The position numbers were made by a program, and so were the translations under genes. A DNA stretch of 64,000 nt from Hirsutella rhossiliensis (Eukaryota; Ascomycota; Sordariomycetes; Hypocreales; Ophiocordycipitaceae): assembly GCF_020360975.1 (NCBI RefSeq), contig NW_025408670.1, positions 372,001 to 436,000 on the forward strand. Reading direction: 5' to 3'. Within the stretch, counting starts at the first letter, position 1, and every line of letters begins with the position of its first letter. Shown here piece by piece: positions 9,830 through 22,684 of the stretch. The notes under the pieces were generated by a model, which had not been told where the DNA came from, made no database searches, and saw only the letters and a list, made by a program, of their open reading frames with translations.

Positions 9830-11470
9830 GCTATGTCCCCAGAAGCCCAGCTCGAAGAAATATGCGACCAGATGCAGGCACTAGACATCCAAGCATCCGC
9901 ATTCCGACAAATTAATATCGACCTTTGGGACAACGATATCACACACGACGAAAAGGACAAGATCGCAGTAACGACATATGTGGCAAAGTTCATATTCATC
10001 GTTCAATCTGGCAGTGATCAAGGATACGACCTCCTTGGTTACTTCCAACAGCATTTTGAAGAATGGACCGAAGACACATGGGACCGCGCCCGAATGAATA
10101 CAAGAGAGCCCTCAGGAAACTACTAAGGAAAAGAGGTATCTACACAGGTTCACAAAGGGGAAATTCGCAACACAATTTCTCATATTACAAACTATCGAGA
10201 ACCCACAAACCTGGCCAGAGCAGGAGTTTACGGAGATGGTGTTTGATGAGAGGACTGCTGCCTTCAGGAGGCAGACAGCATTACTAGGATCAAATGCTTC
10301 CACTAATCCCCATCCGTCTCAACCTCCTTCACCATCAGTTACGCCCTTAGCAGCACCTCATCAAGGTCTTAACGAACCACAACCTATTAAGACCCTAACG
10401 AGCCCTCCTAACGCACCTACTCCTGCTCCGACTATCCAAGATAAACCTGCTCGACCTCTCTTACTATTCATCCGACTTCCTACCGCTTCCAGAACCCCGA
10501 TCTCGTCCAACCCGTCACCAACCCCATCCCCGAACACTTATCCGGCCCTGCAACCTTTGGAGAATACATGAAACTCCCCCCGGATAACATCCCGAACGCT
10601 ATCGTCGATAGCGACATCCAGCAGAAGTTTATGAAGACCTGGAACAAAGATCGGAACTACACAGGAGAGCCGTACGATCTCCTTGATGATAAGCTCCGCC
10701 TCTTCTTAAGCAACTGCTCTCATATCCAAGTGAAACCGTCACAATTTCACGCACTCTTTCCCCGGATCCTTGATGGAAGAGCCCAAAGATTCTATCTTGA
10801 TAAGATCACATGGGCTACGACGTTCCGACAAGCGTATGATATCTTCAAACAACACTTTGACACGGAAGTCAACCATGTCCACTACCATACTGACTGACAA
10901 CAATAACCTTTAACTCCATCCGTGCCCAAGATGCTTCGAAGACCCCACGAAGTGCTTCAAACCTCTTTGATAAGCTTCAGCTCTGCCAACGAGCCCTTGG
11001 CAGGAGTACGGAGGAGACCTTCTACTGCGTACAACGCTTATGAAAGCATGCCGTGGAGTACCCGAACTCCAATACGCTCTTTTCAAACCCGCCGATAACG
11101 TCGAGCACCTTCTTGCAGATCTTCGTGCATCCGTTGAAACCCATCTTGCCCTCATAACAACTTCTCAATTTCCCTTGACTTTGCTGGATCATTCGATCAT
11201 AACGATCCACGCCATCAGTACTACCTCGACCGTCGATACAATAACAACCGCTCTCGAGGCAGATACGGATATTCAGGTCAACGACCCAGCCGCGGATACG
11301 GACAAAGCTACAACCGTGGAAACTACCGGCCTCAAAGCCGTAGTAACTACAATCCTAGCTACAATAACCGCAACTGGACAAAGAAGTGTTTTGTTTGTGG
11401 ACAAGAAGGCTGTTGGTCAACTAAACACTCTACGGATGACCGACAAAGGCCAAGGACCAACATATCACTC
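9830..11470 (+). pseudogene. Copia gag region, broken into several frames
   Basis: A frame from about 9833 (MSPEAQLEE) to 10126 and another from 10568 to 10897 (MKLPPDNIP to HVHYHTD) carry gag-like helical sequence. The later part, ending FKQHFDTEVNHVHYHTD, is typical of fungal copia capsid proteins. A zinc-knuckle-like motif CFVCGQEGCWSTKH is encoded near 11390-11431. Stops and frame changes lie between these pieces, so no single gag protein can be made from this copy as sequenced. Confidence 0.75.
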
Positions 11471-11749
11471 AATGCCACTTCATAGGTGTACAACTCACGG
11501 ACATCGGAGGCTATATTCTAGACTACGAAGGTCATGAGATGAGCAGCTTTGATGACACTGAAGATACATGGGAAGAACATGACAATAGCACCAACGATCA
11601 CCGGAACAATGGCAAGCAAGCCAAATGCTCTGTCAACAGGCATTCAATCATTTGATCACAGGAGAAGACGTCTATCAGACGGATCAAACCGTTGTTCCAG
11701 CCTCGCAATTTATTATTGAAGATCGCTATTCAGGGATAGATTCCAAGGT

Positions 11750-13170
11750 ATCATGATCGACACAGGTGCAGCAACATTCTCCACAGCAGGATATTCTCAG
11801 TACATCGCCCTACAACGAGAAGATCCTTCTGTAGCTCTCGACAGCTCTACATCCGGCCAGGCCTCCATCAAATTTGGCAACGGCGACACGATTAACTCCC
11901 TTGGCACAGTTGCCCTAAAAACACCCCTCGGAAGGATCACGTTCCACATCCTTCAAACCCCAACTCCCTTTTTGCTCTGCCTTGCTGATATGGATCGACT
12001 TGGTATCTATTTCAATAACATCACAGATACCATCAATTGTAGTAATCATTGTACTAATCGCCCTACCAGCATCCCAGTCATCCGCAAATGGGGACATCCC
12101 TGGTTCTTCCTTACGAAAGATGAAGAGTCTATCTCGTTTCTTACGGAAACAGAGATTCGTACACTTCACCGACGCTTTGGACACCCAGCAGTCCCTAGGC
12201 TCCATCACCTCTTGAAGCAAGCCGGGCACAGTGACGTCTCGATAGACACATTAGAGACTATCTCTAAGTTCTGTCACCACTGTCAAATGCACTCACAAGC
12301 CCCACGCCGCTTCAAGTTCACCCTAACGATGATCAAGAATTCAACTACGAAATCATCGTTGATGTGATGCACCTAGGAACACCACAACGCCCTGTTCTAC
12401 ACGTTGTGGACTCAGCTACTGCTTTCAAGGAGCCAGATTTTTACCGTCAATGTCAGCTAAAGATACATGGGAGACCCTCCGGACCCTCTGGATCGACACG
12501 TATCTTGGACCTCCTGATACCCTCCGTCACGATGCAGGAACTAACTTTGCTTCTCTCGAATTCCGGAACGAAGCAAAGATTATGGGGATCAAATGCTCTC
12601 AAGTACCTGTTGAGACGCATTGGTCCATTGGAAAGCTATCACGCATCCCTCCGACGCGCCTTTAACATCCTCCATGCTGAGATTGGCCACACCACTTCCG
12701 CCGAAACAGTCCTTCAAATGGCTGTTAAAGCAATCAATGATACGGCAGGACCTGACGGTCTTGTGCCTACGTTGCTTGTTTTCGGCGCATACCCTCGCGT
12801 ATCTACAGACTCGCCCCCTTCCGCTTCCACCCTCAAAAGATCGGAAGCTATGCAGAAAGCGATGAAAATGCTCCGCCAACTCTCGGCAGAAAGACGAGTT
12901 AAGGATGCCCTCCATGCACGCAACGGCCCGAGCACGACAGAAGTGCTATCCTCCCGCTGCAAAGTGAAGTTCGCGTTTGGAGAGAGAAAGACGGTTGGCA
13001 AGGACCCTTCAAGATTGCATCGATTGATAGCCATAACATCACCATTGACACAGTCAACGGCCCCCAAGTCTTTCGATCGACCCTTGTACAACCGTATCTG
13101 CGTGATGATACCACTCTTTCCGACCCTACACACGACACAGACCCTCAGGCATTCGTTCAGATCTTAATGA
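11750..13170 (+). pseudogene. Copia protease and integrase region
   Basis: One frame (about 11753-12367) starts with the retropepsin motif MIDTGAATFS and runs to a GAG-pre-integrase zinc domain (LHRRFGHPAVPRLHHLL, then FCHHCQMHSQ). A second frame (12364-13167) continues the integrase with VMHLGTPQRPVLHVVDSATAF, part of the catalytic core. A further frame change near 12450-12600 moves the D-x-G..NF portion out of frame. The element therefore cannot encode an intact integrase here. Confidence 0.75.
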
Positions 13171-13469
13171 ACAACCGGCTCAAGACCCCGTTAAGACCCT
13201 AACGGACCTGCCTGCCTGACCCGAACCCCGCCCCCGCAAGAGGACGCCCACCAGGATCAAAGAACAAGCCAAAGATTTGATCATGATCATGGCCCAAGCC
13301 GTAGACCAGAGCTTCTTGACCCAAAAGGAGGAAGATGCACAGCTCTTTCCTCAAGCTACGGTCTGATGGCATAATCACCTCTCCTGGTGACCCTTCGAAG
13401 AATCCGATAACAAAGAGATTACTGACCTCGTTGGCCGCGGTGTATTCCAATTTGAACGATACGATCAAA

Positions 13470-14929
13470 TGAGTCATGGAAACTATAGAATCTTTCGATC
13501 TGGTTCGTGAAGTCAAAGGAATCAACACTAAGCCCTACGAAAAGTCTCGACTTGTTATTCAAGGACATAACGACTTTGAGAAGACCACCCTCCTGACGCA
13601 ATCTCCGACAATTCAACGCGTTAGCCAGAGACTCATCCTCGCTATTGCCCCGGACTTCTTCAAAACTACGGCATAACCCTCTCCTCCGTGATATCACTCA
13701 GGCATACCCGCAATCCCAGACCAAGCTTTCCGGACCATTCTTACGTATTTGCCCACGGAACTACAAGGCAAATACCCTAACGGAACAATTATTCGTGTTA
13801 TTAAGCCCTGTACGGTATCGCAGAAGCCGGAGTCCATTGGTTCCGCACATATCAGCAGCATCACCTCGAAAAGCTGGATATGTCTACCTCCACCTATGAC
13901 TCCTGCCTACTGATTTCGAATACTGGCCCTGACACGCTCGGTATTGTTGAATGCAAACTGATGACACCCTCATCCTTGGAACGAACAACTTTTCTACCCG
14001 TGAAGAAGAAGAGCTACAAAGGCAGAATTTCGTTCCAAGCCCAAGACTGACATCACATACGGAACAACGGTTGACTTTAATGGTGCAAGACTGACGTTGC
14101 TGAATAATAACCCCTTAAGAAAGGATCCTTTACTTCAACAGAAGGGACAAGCAGCAAAATGACCACCATTGACCCTAAAGCAATTGATCGTCACCAGCGC
14201 TACGTTGAGGAACGAGCGCGAGCCTCATACATTGCTTCAATTGCTCAACCGGAAGCTTTCGATGTTTCAGTCGCCGCCCAAGTACAGACCCCTGAGGATA
14301 AAGATTACGCAATTTTGAACAAGCGACTGCAATGGCAAATGGATCACCAACTACGTGGCCTCACGTACAAACCAATTGATCTAGCTACTGCAAAGCTGAT
14401 GGTTTTCACCGATGGTTCTTTCGCAAACAACAAGGACTTATCCTCCCAACTAGGATTCGTCATTACCCTCGTTAACGAGACAAACCACAAAGAAAAACAG
14501 TTCGAGATTAGTGGTAACATCGTACACTGGAGTTCAACAAAGTGCAAACGTGTTACCCGTAGCGTCCTAGCATCAGAGATCTACGGTATGGCCAACGGAT
14601 TCGACATAGGCATCTCCCTTGCGATGACTATGAAGATAATTACGGAACGACTCAACCTTCCTCCTATCCTCTCATCGTCTGTACGGATTCGTACTCTCTA
14701 CGAATGCCTAGTCAAGCTCGGTACGACGAAGGAAAAACGATTGATGATTGATATCATGGCCCTTCGCCAGTCATACGAGAAGAGAGAGATAACAGATATT
14801 CGTTGGATCAACGGCGCAGACAACCCAGCAGATGCAATGACGAAAGCATCACCAAACCGAGCCCTGGAACGCTTCATCGATACCAATAGTCTGACAATTC
14901 GAGTCGAAGGATACGTACAACGTTCCTAA
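13470..14929 (+). pseudogene. Copia reverse transcriptase and RNase H region
   Basis: Reverse transcriptase is readable in pieces: YEKSRLVIQGHNDFEK and LTQSPTIQRVSQRLIL at about 13535-13650, LRDITQAYPQSQT near 13690, and QTDDTLILGTNN near 13960, in different frames. The RNase H domain is a single open frame, 14159-14929, with FTDGSFANNKDLSSQLGF, a conserved SEIYG and the C-terminal GADNPADAMTK motif usual for copia. The breaks are single-base frame shifts, not the C-to-T pattern seen after 43 kb. Confidence 0.75.
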
Positions 14930-15143
14930 CCGCTCCTTATACCTATGATCAAATGATTGCTCCTATCAGGAAGACCCTTCACTTCTTCCCAGATATCTAC
15001 AGCTAAGAACAAGACGTCGGACCCACTTTTTGGCAATAATGACACACGCCCTCACGGCACATTCCTTCACGGCCTTAACGCTACTATCCTTTAGACCTGT
15101 TCAAGGTGTTGCTGTGCTTCTCACAGCAAAGAAGAGTTGCCTG

Positions 15144-15343
15144 TGTAGGAATGTATCTATCTAGTGGTGTGACCAACCATGGTTGGCACGTGACCCGTAC
15201 GGTCACGTGTGCGGCTGAGGGCAGCGTGCCCCCTTTCTCCACGCTGGCCTCTGCCTCCTTAGATAGAGAATCAAGACGAATACAACATCAGGTTAACCCT
15301 AGTACCGTCTCATTGCAGCAGCTGCCGCAGGTGCCTACCCACA
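15144..15343 (+). repeat. 3' LTR of the copia element
   Basis: This is the second copy of the 200-bp LTR, followed by the CTAAC target duplication at 15344-15348. I found no difference from the 5' LTR by eye. Confidence 0.93.
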
Positions 15344-15348
15344 CTAAC

Positions 15349-15735
15349 TATAATATAATAATTTTACTTGACAAGCTCGTATTTATGTAGCATATCATAA
15401 CTGCAACAAAACACTGGGTCACATTAACGCCGATTGCGGAGGAAGCCAGTCCGGGTATAAAAATACAGCCTTTCCAATCTACTAGCCTTTCGGTGTACAT
15501 AAGTTAAGGAACTCCGTTTATATGTGAATACTGAGACTAACGAGTCAAGATCTGGGTTGCTATACCATCCATGCTGCGGAATCGACGCCCTACTCTACTT
15601 GTCCATCTCTCCCTTGATCTGCACTCAGCTCACCAAGTTACACGTGCCACAATCAGGCGAGTATTCTATAGTTACTCCTACCCATGTGCCGATTTGGAGA
15701 TCCGGCTCCTTGATCGGCAACCCATATACTCAGGT
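15349..15735. other. Gene-free stretch downstream of the RTA1-like gene
   Basis: Small open frames here (such as 15524-15739) have no recognisable sequence. The region would hold the 3' end of the RTA1-like mRNA. Confidence 0.4.
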
Positions 15736-17180
15736 CTAAGAGCCCACGAAGTTGCGGGGCCGTCTCACAGCATGGGACGTAGGTTCCGGACTAACGTCGC
15801 GAGAGGACTCGTATGGTGTGAGCAGCTGAGAGTGACCGACTCGCGGAACCTGACCCTCGTAGATGGTGCCAGTCTCTCCTGACCACTCTTTGGCTGACAG
15901 TGACGCATCTGTGGACCTTAGTGCGCGCAGCTCGCTCGAGTCACCCTCCAGCGGCTCCCGCAGACGCTGGTGTGGTCCCATGCCGTCCTTGCTCTTGCGG
16001 TGGCAGCAGCAGCACAAATGTCGCGATAACCATGACGGGGGCATCTTTGCATCCGGCCCCTGCATGTAGCGCCCGGGATGGATGGCGTTCCAGACGAAAA
16101 TAGCCAGCCACATGGGAGCGCCGTCCAATGCGTAGAAGTAGCTCTCTGTGTTGGGCAGAGGGTTGTCGTAGCCCGCGCCGCCCGAAAACTCAATGAGACG
16201 GAAGATGATGCGCACCGAGATGGAGAGGAGACAGCCGTAAAGGGCGTAGATGAGGGGCCTCCATGCGCTCTTGTCACGCGGAACCATGCCGTTGCGCTCC
16301 GCTCGGATCTGGTCCACGTGGAACTTGACAATGAGGCCGACGAAGAGGACGATGAATCCTTCTTGCATGCCGATGCCGCCCATGTAGATATCAATGCCCT
16401 TTTTCTGAGACTCAGGACTGCTGCCCGGTCCGGCCATGCCGCCTCCGATGAGCTGGATGACGAAAGAGACGATGTCGAGAGAGACAAAGACGATGGCGAG
16501 AATGCTCGGCGACAGCACCCAGACCTTTTTTGTCGGCGAGAAGAAGTTGACGACTCGCGCAAAGACCATGTAGGCAAACGCGTTGACCCCTGGGTTTGGG
16601 GGTTAGTAGGCGGGTCAACTGCGTGAGCAAGGCGAGGTGTCAACGTACAGAGGGGCGACAGCAGCACGAGAAGCTGTGCCATGGTTGCCATGGCATTGCT
16701 CTGCTGGTCTTTGGAGCCGGCAGCGCGAAAGGCATAGGAGCCGCATTCCCATAGCGAAGCCATGATGATGACCCAAGCAAAGCCTGTGCTATATTGAAGA
16801 GCCTGGCCGAGGTGGGCGACCAGGAGGACGCCGAATAGGACGGCAAAGGCCACGGCGGCGGCAAAGGAAGGGAAGTAGTTCCAGAGTGCGCCGCATGAGC
16901 CTGGCGGCAGGTAGCCGTCCTTGCCCGGCGCAATGGTCGGGGTACATGTTGCGGTGGGCAAGTCGAGCGAGAGGGGCGGAATAGACACGGGAGGGATGCT
17001 GACGGGGGGAATGCTGACGGGGGGGATGCTCACGTCTGGAGCGGCCGCGCGAAGCTCCAGCGTAGGCGTTGGCTCCAGTCCCGCAATCAAGCTCGTCTGT
17101 CGTGGAGCGGCCGTCTCGACGGGAGACGAGACGACGAGGCCACCGGTGAGCAGCGCCGCCAGGATCCAAGGTTGCCGCAT
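15736..17180 (-). CDS. RTA1-like seven-transmembrane protein (lipid-translocating exporter family)
   Basis: The gene has two exons, 17180-16649 and 16589-15736, giving 461 residues. The 59-nt intron has donor GTACGT, branch CTACTAAC and acceptor CCCAG; splicing gives LLSPLWVNAFAYMVFARV, which matches the family. The start at 17180 gives a signal-like N-terminus (RQPWILAALLTGGLVVSS), then a 100-residue Ser/Pro-rich outer segment with the five-residue unit SIPPV repeated about four times, then about seven hydrophobic helices. Family signatures include LDIVSFVIQLIGGGM, YMGGIGMQEGF, RIIFRLIEFSGG and a C-terminal HPGRYMQGPDAKMP. The tail has a cysteine cluster (HLCCCCHR) that could be acylated. 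Fungal RTA1 relatives act in membrane lipid movement and drug tolerance. It is divergent from the ABC transporter gene, and the two may share a promoter; resistance to the locus product is inference. Confidence 0.88.
16987..17038. repeat. 15-bp tandem repeat encoding SIPPV units
   Basis: Inside exon 1 of the RTA1-like gene a GGAGGGATGCTGACG-like 15-mer is repeated about four times with small differences. It encodes the pentapeptide SIPPV in the predicted extracellular N-terminal part. Copy number could vary between strains. Confidence 0.75.
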
Positions 17181-18212
17181 CGTAATGTCGGCCAGAGGTT
17201 GAGTGCAAGAGTATGTGTGTAGCAAGTCAAAGCAGCGGAGCGGGCATCAAGGGACATTTAGACATGTGGGTACGAGACAGTTGTCTGCCATGACAGCCCC
17301 CCGTGGGCTGTGCATCACAACGACGGCATACGTACACGGAGTAGGGCTGCAGGCAGAACAGGCGCAGTCTCAGGGGCTTGCGTCACGGCGGCTGCACAAC
17401 GGCGGCTGCGTGTTATCAGGAGCAACCGCCAACAATCCGAGCCCGGCAACCCGGCAAGGAGAGGGCACTAGTGATAAGTCCCCGTTGGCATCCATGGCAT
17501 GTTTTGCTTAGAACCCTTGCAACCGGCATGCCATGTCGTCTTGATCTGAGCCAATCACCCTACGTGGGTCAGATCGTCTTACGCCCCATCTGCGGCCCCC
17601 CCCCGCATCATCTGTTCCATGGACCGGGGGGCGTGTGTAACCAAGGGTCCCAAATTATGGTGTACTGCAGCTTTATGTAGGGCCTTTTGTAGACTGGACA
17701 CAGTTGACGCGTGGATAGCCAGGGCGAATGGTGTGGCTATGTAGTTTACCGACGACTCCACTTGGGCAACATGTAGTCCATCCTGCCGATGTGACCAGGA
17801 TCTGTCTATATTCCTACGTGAGCCATGCATGTCCGGTCACTAAGCTCGGGGGGAAGACACAGCGTAATTACTGGATCGAGGCCATATTTCCACCCCGGAT
17901 GAGTGATGGCGAGGCAAGGCCGCTGAGAGGACGAGTTGGGCATATAGACCGTCGAGTAAGCCAACCATTGCCCAATAGGCGTTGCCTATATTCATATTCA
18001 ACATGCCAAAGTTGAAAATTACCCCCACGTCCCTTGCAAGACTATGAGTTCCCACCCCCTTGTGGGTAGCAATTCTATGCCTCCATGGGGAAGTTGTTCC
18101 CGTCGTCCAAGCGGAACCTCGCTCTATTCTGTCGGCTTTCAACTTCAAAACCCAAAGCCCCTGCTTGGCTCCGTGTCTTGGTGGTAGCTCTTCTCAAGTG
18201 ACCGTCGGTACA
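17181..18212. promoter_or_regulatory. Shared intergenic region between divergent RTA1-like and ABC genes
   Basis: About 1 kb separates the two ATGs, which face away from each other, so both promoters must lie here. No supported gene is found. Features seen are a C8 run at 17597-17604 and short AT-rich stretches. No specific operator could be identified. Confidence 0.5.
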
Positions 18213-21200
18213 ATGCCGTGTTTCATCGACGTGCAAGACAAATTTGGGCCCGCCGTCGCTGCAACCTGTTACCATGGGTTCGACTTTACTCTGCTCTTTG
18301 AGGACATCTTCTTGTGCATCGTGCCCGCCGCCGTGCTTGCCATTCTCGCCCTAATACGACTGAGACGTTTGTTCCGCCGCCGATCAGTGTTTCGGCCAAG
18401 CCTCTTGTACTATTCCAAGCTTGTCAGTACCTATTCAGTGACCTTTCTCGACGGATTACTGATTAACGGCCCAAGGCCGTACTCGTAGCGTTGCTCACCG
18501 TCCAGCTGTTGCTGCTGGTCCTTCTTTGCGTGCCCGGACTCGTCCCCAAGACGCGCGCTTCTATTCTGGCTGCTGCGCTGGTCCTGTGCGTTGGCTTCTT
18601 GTGCCTGGCCTTGTCCCACCTGGAGCATCTGAAGAGTGTCCGTCCATCGGCGCTGCTGTCACTGTACTTTGGTCTGACCCTCCTCCTGGACCTCGTCCGC
18701 GCGCGAACACTATGGGCCATTCAAGGTAACCGGCCTTTCTTCATTGCCTTCTCGGCTGGCTTGGGCTTCAAACTGGCCTCGTTGGTCGCTGTGTCGCTCG
18801 AGAACAGATCCGGCCGCGGGCCCCGTGAGACGGCGGGCAATGTCTTTACTCGCGGCTTGTTCTGGTGGCTGAATCCTCTCCTCTGGCGGGGATTCTGGCA
18901 CGTCCTCGACGTCGAGAGTCTGCCGGCCATCGATCCCGAGCTGGGCACGCCGGAGCTGCACCGTCAGCTATGGGCTCGCTGGCAGTGCTGGCCTCACAAG
19001 ACGGCCCGAGCCCTGCTTCAACTGCTCTTGTCGGCGCACAAGAACAGCGTGTTACAAGGCGTGCTGCCGCGCCTGGCGCTCTCAGGCTTTACGTTTGCGC
19101 AACCATTCCTGGTCACTCGCGTCATCAACTTCGCCACGGCGCCCGACGGTCCAGACAGGAGGCTTGACGTCCAGGTCGGCAACGGCCTCATTGTGGCTAC
19201 GGCACTCATTTACGTGGGCCTGGCCGTCTCCAATGCCAACTCTCAGCACAAGACGTACCGCGTCATTGCTCGCCTTCGGGCAAGCCTCGTCTCTCTCATC
19301 TACTCCAAGACCCTTGGCGTGTCCATTCCCACGGCCCAAGAATCGTCGGCTATAACATTGATGAGCGCCGACGTCGAGCGTTCGGGCTCTGGGCTAAGGT
19401 TCATGCATGAGGCATGGGCCAGTCCCGTTGAACTCGGTCTTGGCATCTATCTGCTTCAGCGCCAGTTAGGCCCGGCATCCGCCGCACCCGGAGTTCTCTT
19501 CCTACTTTGCAGTGCCGCTGGCCTCAGGGTGGCCGCCAGCATGGGTCGACGCCAGCGCCTATGGCTCGAAGCCATTGAGCACAGGATTAAAGTCACTTCG
19601 GATGCGCTGTCCTCCATCAAGGAGGTCCGGATGGGTGGACTCCAAGCACGAGTGCAAGATCAACTGGAAGACTTGCGCAACCGCGAGATCAAGGCTTCAC
19701 GGCCCTTCAAGAATGCTCTGGCTCTGATAGTCTGCTTGTCCTACACAACGGCCGCCATGGGTCCCGTCTTGTCCTTCGGGATCTTCTCCCTGCTAGCCAA
19801 GAAGAACAACACGGAGCCTCTCACGGCCGACCGGGGATTTACTTCTCTCGCCGTCTTTTCGCTGCTGCGCGCACCGATGGCCATGATTCTCGACGCCATC
19901 GCCGGCCTTGTTGCATCTTTGGGTGCCATTCAACGCATCGGCGAGTATCTGGCAACGGACAGTCATATCCGCCCAAAACTCCAGCATCGGCCTCCGTCGG
20001 TTCCTAACCTAGACAAGGGCGGCGATGGACATGGCCTTTGCCTTCCACTAATGGCGTTGCCGAGCCAGACCACGCTCACCTTGCCATGTCCAGACCCTAT
20101 TGTCACGGCGACACGGTATAGCGCCGGATGGGACCGAAACCGAGGATTCATACTTCAAGACATCACCTTGTCGGTCCAGCGCGGCTCCCTAACCTTTGTC
20201 GTCGGGCCAGTGGGCTGTGGCAAGTCGACGCTGCTCCTTTCCATGCTGGGGGAGACACCCATCAGCCACGGAGAGCTGCACACGTCGTTTGTCCGCGCAG
20301 CGTACGCCGGCCAGTCGCCGTGGCTCATCAGCGACACGATACAGAACAACATTGTCGGCACTGGCGGGCTGGACAAAGACTGGTACCGTCAAGTCGTCGA
20401 CGCCTGCGCACTGCGAGACGACATCTCCCGCATGGCGCGGGGTGACGAAGAAATGGTCGACGGCGGCGGCTCCAACTTGAGCGGAGGGCAACAGGCCCGA
20501 CTGGGTGTTGCTCGCGCCGTCTACTCGCGACAGCCCGTCGTCCTGCTTGACGACGTCATGAGCGGCCTCGATGCGCGTACCGAGAACACCCTCTTTAGCA
20601 ATCTCCTGGGACCCCAAGGCCTGTTGCGTGCCAGCGGCCAGACCACCATTGTCGCAACCAACGCCGTCCATCGCCTGTCGGCGGCAGACCACATCATTGT
20701 CCTCTCCGCCCAAGGAAAGATTGTCGAACAAGGCTCCTACGAACAGCTTCACTCGGTATCCAAGCATGGCCAAGTGGACAATTCCGAGCGTGACGAACCG
20801 GGACAGGCTCTCTCCAGGCCCCCTGACATGGCAACGAGGCGTGTCGCCTCATTGCAGCCGCCAGCTCAGCCAGTGACGGGCTCCCAACGACGGATCGGCG
20901 ATGTCACCGTCTACAAGTACTATGTTGGCGCCGTGGGGTTCTGGAACTTTGCTCTCTTCCTCTTCTGCGGAGCAGTCTTTGTCTTTTCCCTGATTTTCCC
21001 GCAGTACCTGATGAGGTGGTGGGCGCAAGAGAACGAGCGTCAAGCCAACGGCAAGCTGGGCTTCTATCTGGGCACCTACTTGGGCCTCGCGTGGCTCGCC
21101 GTCTTGGGTCTTGGGGCAGGATGCTTGCAGCTCGTGGGCAATATGATGCCGCGAGCGTCGGCTTGCTTCCACACGGCGCTCTTGCGCACCACACTCAACG

Positions 21201-22684
21201 CACCCCTGTCCCTGTTTGCCGGGAGCGCCATGGGCGACCTCGTCAACCGCTTCAGTCAGGACTTGCAGCTCATCGACATGGAGCTGCCGCTGGCTCTGTT
21301 CAACACGTCGATTGAGATGCTGTCCAGCGTCGCAAACTTGCTTGTCATTGCCATTGCGGCAAAGTATCTTGGTGCCGCGTTGCCGGCGGTGCTTGCCGTC
21401 TTCTTTGTGGTGCAAAAGTTCTACCTACGGACGGCGCGGCAGCTGCGACTCCTCGATATCGAGGCCAAGGCTCCTCTCGTCTCGCATTTTCTCGAAACGG
21501 CTGCAGGTCTTGCCGCCATTCGATGCTACGGGGCCGAGGCAGACTATCAACGGCGATGCATGGACAAGCTGGACTACTCTCAAAAGCCCAGTTACTTGCT
21601 GTACTGTGTCCAGCGCTGGCTCAACCTTGTTCTGGATCTCATCGTTGCGGGCATCGCCGTTGTCTTCATTACCATCGCCATCAAGGCCAAGGGCCATATC
21701 GACCCCGGCCTTGTTGGCACCGCGCTCGTCGGCATCATCAACTTTAGCGTCAGCATCAAAGCTCTGCTTGAGAACTGGACCAATCTCGAAATGTGCCTTG
21801 GCGCCGTCTCCCGCGTCCGGTCCTTTGCTCTCGATACCAAGTCGGAGCACAAGGCGGGTGAGGACCAAAGACCGCCGTCCGACTGGCCTGCTCAAGGTCA
21901 CATCGCCTACAAGGGAGTTACAGCTGCGTGGGAAGGCAAGGACCAGCCAGCTCTTAGGGAGATCTCCTTGATTGTCGAACCCGGGCAAAAACTGGCCGTA
22001 TGCGGCCGCACCGGCGGCGGCAAGTCGTCGTTGGTTTCGGCTCTCTTTCGGTTGCTCGAGCCGCAAGCCGGAACCATCACGGTCGATGGCGTCGACCTCA
22101 CCAGCGTGCCTCGCCAAGAGATCCGAGAACGCTTCATCTGCGTTTCCCAGACACCCTTTCTACTAACCGGCACGGTTCGCGACAACGTCGACCCCTTTTG
22201 CGTCGCCAGCGACAAGGATGTTCTCAAGGCGCTCGACCAAGTCCAGATGCTAGACGTGGTTCAGAACCTAGGTGGACTGGACGCCGTCATCGACAGCGGC
22301 ACAATGTCTATAGGCCAGAAACAGCTCCTCTGCCTCGCGCGCGCCACGCTCCGCCCAGGCTCGATCCTCATTCTTGACGAAGCCACCGCCTCATTGGACT
22401 GGGACACAGATGCCATCGTCAAGCAGGTCATCCGCTCCGTCTTTCACTGCCACACTGTCATCGCCATCGCCCACCGTGTGTGGAGCATCGCCGACTACGA
22501 CCGCGTCGCCGTCATCGTAGACGGCCGCGTCGCCGAATATGGCCCGCCGGCGGATATCCTCGGAGACCTGGACTCGGCTTTTGCTCAGCTCTGGCGCATC
22601 GGCGCCGGCAGTGAAACGAAACTCGAGGATGCCGTTGCTCAACAAGGCAGCGGGGGACCAGGGGAAGCGGCGTGCAAGACGTGA
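18213..22684 (+). CDS. ABCC (MRP)-type full ABC transporter
   Basis: The model is 18213-18422 plus 18476-22684, 1472 residues. The 53-nt intron (GTCAGT donor, CCAAG acceptor) joins YYSKL to AVLVALLTVQ; it is the only nearby acceptor that keeps frame. Topology is TMD0 (residues about 1-180), TMD1, NBD1, TMD2, NBD2. NBD1 has Walker A GPVGCGKST (647-655), signature LSGGQQ (738 on) and Walker B VVLLDDVMSGLD, with Asp in place of the catalytic Glu. NBD2 has Walker A GRTGGGKSS (about 1247), signature MSIGQKQ (1347 on), Walker B ILILDEATASLD and the H-loop IAIAHRV. One canonical and one degenerate site is normal for ABCC proteins. It would export organic anions or peptide products across plasma or vacuolar membrane using ATP. 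Its place in the locus suggests product export or self-protection, which is inference. Confidence 0.93.

Larger units (their letters stand above)
9188..15343 (+). mobile_element. Full-length Ty1/copia LTR retrotransposon, frameshifted
   Basis: The 6156-bp element has two 200-bp LTRs that look identical by eye (9188-9387 and 15144-15343, TGTAGG...CCCACA) and a 5-bp target duplication CTAAC (9183-9187 and 15344-15348). Between them, in copia order, are gag, a zinc knuckle, protease, integrase, reverse transcriptase and RNase H, all on the plus strand but split by frameshifts. Integrase before RT and the QTDDTL form of the RT core support Ty1/copia. Identical LTRs imply a recent insertion. The sequence has ordinary numbers of CA dinucleotides, so it has not been mutated by RIP. 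It separates the aminotransferase from the RTA1/ABC genes. Confidence 0.93.
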
